Assembly (NCBI GenBank): GCA_038061815.1
Contig: JBBTYK010000025.1
Coordinates: 1-17,066 of the forward strand
Length of the DNA stretch: 17,066 nt
From: JBBTXJ01 sp038061815
GTDB lineage: Bacteria; Patescibacteriota; Patescibacteriia; Magasanikbacterales; JBBTXJ01
Reading direction: 5' to 3'
Both the position numbers and the translations under genes were made by a program. Numbering within the stretch: the first letter of the stretch is position 1; the number at the start of each line of letters is the position of its first letter. Of the stretch, positions 13,185-17,066 are shown one piece after another. The notes beneath the pieces are model-generated. The model saw nothing but the letters and a program-made list of their open reading frames with translations, was not told the DNA's origin and searched no databases.

Positions 13185-15371
13185 ATGAACGGTTCTCTCA
13201 CCATCAGAACCCACGAATTTTTTGTTGAGTCGCGCGACACGGACCGTTCGCATGCCATTCTTGCCATTACCGAACCAAAAGACGCGGCGGAGGCGGGCCA
13301 GAAGGGCACGCTCTTCATTATTTTTGAATTAGAACAGGGCAATGCGCGCGTGACCGAGTATGCGCATGACATCATTCGTTTCATTGAACGCACCTATTAC
13401 GATGAATTCAAAGGCGAGCGCGACCATTTTGAAGACACGGTGCTCAAAACTAACCAGCTTCTTCGCGGATTTCAGTTGCCGACGAATACCGGCATCCACG
13501 CGGTCATCGGCCTCACCAAAAAAAATACCCTCACGTTCACCACGCACGGCGAGCCGCATATCTGGCTTTTTGCCAAAGGCATACACGAACCGCACGCGCT
13601 CGTAACCCACGAACCTAAGGATGCTGCGCAGAGCGGTTCGTTTTTTTCAGAGTTGGTTGAAGGAACGCTCTCCATTCAAGATATCATCCTCTGCGCGAGC
13701 ACGCACGTCGGCGACTATTTCACGCCGGACCGCCTGTCAAAAATCGTGCGCGGCCATTCCAGCGATGAAATCGCGCGGCATCTGTTGAAAATCTTGAAAG
13801 AGCTGGGGAGCGGACTGGCGTTTGCAGGCATGGTCATTGAAGCCGTTCCGGCGCCGGGCAACAAACCGGCCGCGTCACTCGCGCTCGGCTCGCACGCATC
13901 CATTGAGGCGCTCCTCGCCGGCCGTGACCGCACGTCGGAATTTCTGACCCCCACCGTATTCCGCAACACCATGGTGTGGTTCAAAGAACAATGGGACGCG
14001 CGCCCTCGCAGCGGCCGCACGCGCCACACGGCGCATCCAACCGGCGCGGCGCCGGGCGGAGACCTGCTCATCGGGCACCTGCTCTGGTATGTACTGAAAA
14101 ATATCACGCTCCTGATTATGCGTCTGCTCCGCGGCATCGTTATTTTGCTCTGGCGCACGATACTCTTTTTCACCACGTGGATACGCAGCACGCCCACGGA
14201 CCGCCGCGCAATCCGCTCCGTACTGACTACGGAAACACGGCGGCGCTTTTCATTTTGGTATCGCCGCTATCGTTCGCTGCCGCCGCGCAGACAACTCGCC
14301 CTGCTTAGCGTAACGGCGATGGTCGTGCTCATAATCGGCGGCGCAGGAACGCTCATCTATCAGCGAGTTGAGGCGAAACGGGTCGCTTCATATAATGACC
14401 TTTTCGGACGCATTACGCGAAACCAAGAAGAGGCGCAAGCAAAAATAATTTACGGCGCCGATGCCGATGCGCGCGCGCTCCTTCGCGACGCGGAACAAAT
14501 GGTGAACGAACTTCCGGCGCGCGGCCGCGCGCAAAAACAAGAACGCGAAAATCTACGCGCCATCGTTGCGAACGCGCTTGCGGAACTGCGAAAAGAACTG
14601 GTCGTTCAGCCGCGCCTCATCCTTCCGCTCACGGACGCTACGCTCGCGCCGCCGCGAGCGCTGGGGATGCTGGACGATATCATCGTGGCGGCGTCTGCGC
14701 ATACCGCCCGCGCGATTATGCTGAATCCCGCCGCGAGCACAACGCAGGAAATTTCCACGCCCGGCCCGCTGGGGAATGCCGCCCGCGACGGCGCAGCGCT
14801 CTTTTGGCAACAAGGCGCCACACTCCTCGCCATGGATAAAAACGGAACGCTGACTCCGGCTTTTGAACGATTGAATCCGGACGGCGACTACGCAGTGTTC
14901 AACAAACGGCTTTATCTGCTGGAACCGGCGCGCGAACAAATCTTGCAGGTAGCCCCAAAGGATGCCGGATTCGCCAACGACGGAAAACCGTGGATTACGG
15001 AAGAAACCGTTCTCCCGTTTGATGCGCGTTTTCTCGTTGCCGACGGCGACCTGTACGTGTTCAGCGTGAACGGGTCCGTGCAAAAATTCCGCCGCGGAAA
15101 ATCGCTGCCGTTTACGTTGGCGCCGCTTGACCCCCCGCTCGCAACGATACAACAGGTGTGGACAAGCGACATCACGAAATCTATTTACATCCTTGACACT
15201 GCGCAGATGCGGCTTATCGTCTTTGATAAAGAAGGCAAACTCCGCGCGCAGTATCGCGCGGACGTTTTTGCCACTGCCACCGATTTCGCGGTTGATGAAA
15301 AAACGAAACGGACGCGGATAGTTGCGCAGGAGGGCGTATGGGAATTTGAGCTGGCGCATCTGGCGCAATAA
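13185..15371 (+). CDS. PP2C-like / transmembrane / propeller protein, 728 aa
   Basis: The N-terminal 215 residues have the strand and helix order of a PP2C-type phosphatase: TLFIIFELEQG, HAVIGLTKKNTLTFTTHGEPHIWLF, GTLSIQDIILCASTHVGDYF and a closing helix. The usual metal-binding Asp-Gly motifs are absent, so it is probably a pseudo-phosphatase or binding domain. Hydrophobic segments follow at about 297-327 and 371-391, linked by a basic stretch. After a helical, coiled-coil-like region (about 395-465), residues 475-725 form repeated short strand blocks (for example GMLDDIIVAAS, DGAALFWQQGATLLAMDKNG, DGDLYVFSVNGSVQKFRRG), consistent with a beta-propeller. The two membrane passes place both ends on the same side, probably the cytoplasm. 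It is a single-gene unit with promoter and terminator. The role is unknown; envelope-linked signalling is a guess. Confidence 0.7.
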   Translation: MNGSLTIRTHEFFVESRDTDRSHAILAITEPKDAAEAGQKGTLFIIFELEQGNARVTEYAHDIIRFIERTYYDEFKGERDHFEDTVLKTNQLLRGFQLPTNTGIHAVIGLTKKNTLTFTTHGEPHIWLFAKGIHEPHALVTHEPKDAAQSGSFFSELVEGTLSIQDIILCASTHVGDYFTPDRLSKIVRGHSSDEIARHLLKILKELGSGLAFAGMVIEAVPAPGNKPAASLALGSHASIEALLAGRDRTSEFLTPTVFRNTMVWFKEQWDARPRSGRTRHTAHPTGAAPGGDLLIGHLLWYVLKNITLLIMRLLRGIVILLWRTILFFTTWIRSTPTDRRAIRSVLTTETRRRFSFWYRRYRSLPPRRQLALLSVTAMVVLIIGGAGTLIYQRVEAKRVASYNDLFGRITRNQEEAQAKIIYGADADARALLRDAEQMVNELPARGRAQKQERENLRAIVANALAELRKELVVQPRLILPLTDATLAPPRALGMLDDIIVAASAHTARAIMLNPAASTTQEISTPGPLGNAARDGAALFWQQGATLLAMDKNGTLTPAFERLNPDGDYAVFNKRLYLLEPAREQILQVAPKDAGFANDGKPWITEETVLPFDARFLVADGDLYVFSVNGSVQKFRRGKSLPFTLAPLDPPLATIQQVWTSDITKSIYILDTAQMRLIVFDKEGKLRAQYRADVFATATDFAVDEKTKRTRIVAQEGVWEFELAHLAQ

Positions 15372-15396
15372 CAAAACCGGCTGAAGCCGGTTTTGT
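15371..15396. terminator. Bidirectional terminator between the 728-aa gene and rplL
   Basis: ACAAAACCGGC pairs perfectly with GCCGGTTTTGT around a TGAA loop. A-runs on the left and T-runs on the right let it work in both directions, and it lies between two convergent genes. Confidence 0.85.
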
Positions 15397-15411
15397 CGGG
15401 TTGACACTGTC

Positions 15412-15822
15412 TTACGACAATGTCACTTTTCCACCTGCCTCTTCAATCTTTTTCTTCATTTCTTCCGCCTCTTCTTTCTTCACGTTCTCTTTAATCACGC
15501 TCGGCGCTTTGTCCACCAAACCCTTGGCGTCGGCCAAGCCGAGGCCGGTTACTTCTTTTACGGCTTTAATCACCGCGATTTTGTTCGCGCCGGCTTCCGT
15601 CAATTCCACTTTGAACTCTGTCTTCTCTTCAACCGGAGCAGCCGCGCCTGCGCCGTTTGCCGGACCCGCCATCATCATGGCCGGCGCCGCGGCAGACACG
15701 CCGAATTTTTCCTCCAACACTTTCACCAATTCCGCTAAATCCAGCACGCTCATTTTTTCAATCTCCGCAACGAGCGCCTTGAACTTCTCCGGAACTTCCA
15801 CCGTTTTTTGTTCGTCTGACAT
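15412..15822 (-). CDS. rplL: 50S ribosomal protein L7/L12
   Basis: The 136-residue protein is the ribosomal stalk protein that recruits translation GTPases. Residues about 15-45 form the dimerising N-terminal helices (LVAEIEKMSVLDLAELVKVL), followed by an Ala/Gly/Pro hinge (about 44-63). The conserved C-terminal domain then shows EKTEFKVELTEAGANKIAVI, KAVKEVTGLGLADAKGLVDK and EEAEEMKKKIEEAGGKVTLS. It is slightly longer than the usual 120-125 residues. It follows rplJ after 90 bases occupied almost wholly by a palindromic repeat. No Shine-Dalgarno site precedes the ATG. A strong terminator follows. Confidence 0.98.
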   Translation of the reverse strand: MSDEQKTVEVPEKFKALVAEIEKMSVLDLAELVKVLEEKFGVSAAAPAMMMAGPANGAGAAAPVEEKTEFKVELTEAGANKIAVIKAVKEVTGLGLADAKGLVDKAPSVIKENVKKEEAEEMKKKIEEAGGKVTLS

Positions 15823-15830
15823 ATTTATAT

Positions 15831-15906
15831 TGTCATCGCGAGGCCCGCGAAGCGGGCCGTGGCGATCTAATTAGATTGCTTCGTTGCTTCGCTCCTCGCA
15901 ATGACC
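15831..15906. repeat. Palindromic repeat between rplJ and rplL
   Basis: The element starts TGTCATCGCGAGG and ends CCTCGCAATGACC, two inverted ends. Between them are CCCGCGAAGCGGG, GGCGATCT|AATT|AGATTGC and GAAGC/GCTTC-type stems. It is made of two half-units joined at the AATT centre and is related to the unit inserted in dnaE at 5840-5926. On the mRNA it would form a strong hairpin between the L10 and L7/L12 reading frames. Confidence 0.85.
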
Positions 15907-15912
15907 AATTAA

Positions 15913-16437
15913 TTACACCTTATTCGCCCTAATCCCATCCAGCACACGCACCAAACCGCGCAGATTCCCCGCAAGCACGTTCACGAATCCGGACACGGGC
16001 GCGTTTATGGAACTGACCACCCGCGCCAATAATTCCTGCTTGCTCGGCAAGAGCGCGAGCTCTTTCACTTTGGCCGCGGCAACGAAATGCCGCTCCAAAA
16101 TACCGCCGAGCATCTTCACCATGTCATGGGTTTTGCTGAACGTGTGGAGCAAACGCGCCGGCGCCACTTCATCGTCATAACCGAAGAGCGTGAGCACCTC
16201 GCCGCTAAAACTCCGCGGCGAAACATCGGTCAAGCCGGCATCGGACGTTGCTTTTTCAAGCAATGTTTTCTTTGCCACCATGACCCCAACCTGTTCCGCG
16301 CGCGCCTGTTTGCGCAACGCTTCCGCCTCTTTCACCGGCAAGCCGCTGAAGTTCGCAAAGACCACGGATTTGCTCTTACCGAACGCATCCGCGAGTTCCT
16401 GCATGATATTCTGTTTTTCCTGTTTGGTTTTCGCCAT
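15913..16437 (-). CDS. rplJ: 50S ribosomal protein L10
   Basis: The 174-residue protein is L10, the base of the ribosomal stalk that holds L7/L12 dimers. It begins MAKTKQEKQNIMQELADAFG, followed by SVVFANFSGLPVKEAEALRKQAR and VMVAKKTLLEKATSDAG, the typical rRNA-binding N-terminal domain. The C-terminal third (PSKQELLARVVSSINAPVSGFVNVLAGNLRGLVRVLDGI) carries the region that binds L7/L12. A longer frame to 16560 runs through the structured leader and is rejected; the ATG at 16435-16437 matches the family start. No Shine-Dalgarno site is visible, and a terminator-like hairpin ends a few bases before the ATG. It heads the rplJ-rplL operon. Confidence 0.97.
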   Translation of the reverse strand: MAKTKQEKQNIMQELADAFGKSKSVVFANFSGLPVKEAEALRKQARAEQVGVMVAKKTLLEKATSDAGLTDVSPRSFSGEVLTLFGYDDEVAPARLLHTFSKTHDMVKMLGGILERHFVAAAKVKELALLPSKQELLARVVSSINAPVSGFVNVLAGNLRGLVRVLDGIRANKV

Positions 16438-16588
16438 ACAAAAAATCTGTGTTACCACAGACGTATTTTGCACAAAAACGACCTTTGCGCGCCCGCGATG
16501 GCGGCACTTCGTGCCTATGCAGCATAGTTTTGCGCTGAGCTTGTCGAAGCGCGCAACCAATTAAGCCGAAGCAGCTGCAGTCTATGGT
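16438..16588 (-). promoter_or_regulatory. Structured leader of the rplJ-rplL mRNA
   Basis: About 150 bases separate the predicted transcription start from the rplJ ATG. On the minus strand the leader contains TTGCGC...GCGCAA with an inner GCTT/AAGC stem (16530-16556), TATGC/GCATA, GGCAC-GAA-GTGCC and a terminal TCTGTG-GTAA-CACAGA hairpin. The arrangement fits the autoregulated leaders known for L10 operons, in which L10 or L10-L7/L12 binds its own mRNA. I cannot confirm the specific binding motif. Confidence 0.55.
16440..16461 (-). terminator. Terminator-like hairpin touching the rplJ start codon
   Basis: On the minus strand TCTGTG and CACAGA pair around a GTAA (GNRA-type) tetraloop, followed directly by six T's and then GTATG, in which the ATG is the rplJ start. 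It has the form of a small intrinsic terminator, so attenuation is possible. With only six base pairs it may instead act on translation. Confidence 0.5.
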
Positions 16589-16594
16589 GCATTT

Positions 16595-16623
16595 ATAGTA
16601 CCAGAAGCCCAAAAGGGTGTCAA
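16595..16623 (-). promoter_or_regulatory. Promoter of the rplJ-rplL operon
   Basis: On the minus strand TTGACA (16618-16623), a 17-base spacer and TACTAT (16595-16600) preceded by TGG form a strong promoter with an extended -10. The predicted start is near 16588. Confidence 0.75.
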
Positions 16624-16658
16624 GTTGAGCATCATTCCGAATACCGCAATCTTGAATC

Positions 16659-16709
16659 AAAAAAACACCCCGCGGGAAACCGACTCTGGTGAGCCAATCT
16701 CCTGCGGGG
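16659..16709 (-). terminator. Long Rho-independent terminator of the membrane protein gene
   Basis: On the minus strand CCCCGC (16704-16709) pairs with GCGGGG (16668-16673). The pairing continues inward through GGAGATT/GGTTTCC (with G-U pairs) and GGCTC/GAGTC around ACCA, then TGTTTTTTT follows. The stem has roughly 18 pairs and lies 23 bases after the stop codon at 16733. Confidence 0.85.
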
Positions 16710-16732
16710 CAACGGTCAAAACAGGGCGCTGG

Positions 16733-17066
16733 TCAAACAGGGTTCTGCTCGCTGGCCGGAATGGATTTCCGGCCGGTATCCGGCGCAATGCGCCAGAGGA
16801 AGAGCAGAAGGGAGATGCCGCCGAATGAGGCGGCGATGCTCCAGCCACGGTTCGGAATCGTGAACGCGCCTACAATCGCGAGCGCCTCAATCGTATAGAA
16901 AGACAGTACCCATCTAAACTGGATGTGCGCCTTTTTAGCGAGAGCAGCAACTGTGGTGATGCCAGCAGCAGCAGTAACGACGGCGCTGGCGATGACGATG
17001 ATGCCAGCAGCGGCGCTGGCGATGACGATGATGCCAGCAGCGGTGCCGGCGGCGGCGACGGCGGCG
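16733..17066 (-). CDS. 3' part of a membrane protein with tandem hydrophobic repeats (5' end outside window)
   Basis: An open frame enters from the right edge and ends with TGA at 16733-16735, giving 110 visible residues. It starts with Ala/Gly/Val-rich residues and then two copies of the ten-residue unit GIIVIASAAA/V, followed by TAAAGITTVAALAKKAHIQF, RWVLSFYTIEALAIVGAFTI and SIAASFGGISLLLFLWRIAP, ending in a short polar tail. Three or four membrane segments are likely. No family is recognised. The strong terminator just downstream and the coherent membrane-protein composition support a real gene even though no start codon is in view. Confidence 0.6.
   Translation of the reverse strand, partial: AAVAAAGTAAGIIVIASAAAGIIVIASAVVTAAAGITTVAALAKKAHIQFRWVLSFYTIEALAIVGAFTIPNRGWSIAASFGGISLLLFLWRIAPDTGRKSIPASEQNPV
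16960..17046. repeat. 30-bp direct tandem repeat within the membrane gene
   Basis: Two adjacent identical 30-base units (16981-17010 and 17011-17040), beginning CGGCGCTGGCGATGACGATG, are flanked by shortened or diverged copies of the same unit (ATGCCAGCAGCAG before, CGGTGCCGG after). The length is a multiple of three, so each copy adds ten hydrophobic residues without changing the frame. Confidence 0.85.

Noticed and set aside
14553..15407. Antisense frame of 284 codons opposite the propeller region
   Set aside because: It has shadow composition (Arg/Gln/Val-rich), no start signals, and runs through the bidirectional terminator.
16438..16560. N-terminal extension of L10
   Set aside because: The extra 41 residues are unrelated to L10 and come from the structured leader; the family start is at 16437.
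16376..16660. Minus-strand frame of 94 codons covering the rplJ leader
   Set aside because: It spans the predicted promoter, structured leader and a dispersed repeat, and overlaps rplJ in another frame.
1..17066. CRISPR arrays, rRNA genes, transposase genes
   Set aside because: None seen: no regularly spaced direct repeats with unique spacers, no rRNA-like stretches and no transposase motifs. The only tandem repeat is the in-frame 30-bp unit near the right edge.

Overview
The window looks like a chromosomal scaffold from a candidate-phyla-radiation (Patescibacteria/Parcubacteria-type) bacterium. This is inferred from content, not from any search. The content includes a SWIB-domain protein next to a small zinc-ribbon (DUF5679-like) protein, a DUF5663-like small protein, a winged-helix/nucleotidyltransferase-like regulator, a secreted protein with a repeat domain I associate with this group, a PP2C-like/membrane/propeller protein, an intein in the replicative polymerase, tight gene packing, and mostly absent Shine-Dalgarno sites. 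The base composition is moderately GC-rich and the standard code is used. A run of exactly 100 Ns (12329-12428) is a scaffold gap, so this is an assembled draft.

Layout. 1-468 (minus): a cut-off acidic protein preceded by a DUF5663-like small protein. 506-621 (plus): consensus promoter and tRNA-Glu(UUC). 626-2133 (plus): a complete single-gene unit (promoter, very strong RBS, 462-aa orphan membrane protein, terminator). 2143-2283: an extended -10 element followed by a GC-rich rod-shaped RNA candidate. 2289-2811 (minus): a HicB-HicA toxin-antitoxin pair with an apparently leaderless promoter. 2816-2859: a 44-bp perfect palindrome acting as a two-way terminator. 2865-3394 (minus): SWIB protein and zinc-ribbon protein. 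3478-5633 (plus): tsaD overlapping a secreted protein.

5605-11911 (minus): a two-gene operon of a membrane glycosyltransferase and dnaE, overlapping by 8 bp. The dnaE gene carries a 431-aa LAGLIDADG intein and, near its 3' end, an in-frame palindromic repeat. Upstream lies a roughly 170-bp near-complete palindrome that covers the glycosyltransferase RBS. 12081-13128 (minus): winged-helix protein, a TsaB-like fragment and an acylphosphatase, the last two truncated by the gap. 13133-15396 (plus): the 728-aa PP2C-like/propeller protein, driven from a promoter that interlocks with the divergent one. 15412-16623 (minus): the rplJ-rplL operon with a structured leader, a terminator-like hairpin touching the rplJ start codon, and a dispersed palindromic repeat between the two genes. 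16659-17066 (minus): a long terminator and the 3' end of a membrane protein with a tandem repeat.

Functionally this is mostly core information processing (tRNA, t6A modification, replication, ribosomal stalk). Around it are a toxin-antitoxin pair, surface or envelope proteins and several small palindromic elements. The most unusual material is the set of structured or repeat elements placed inside or right beside essential genes (dnaE, rplJ-rplL, glycosyltransferase-dnaE), together with the intein and the orphan membrane gene next to a possible small RNA.
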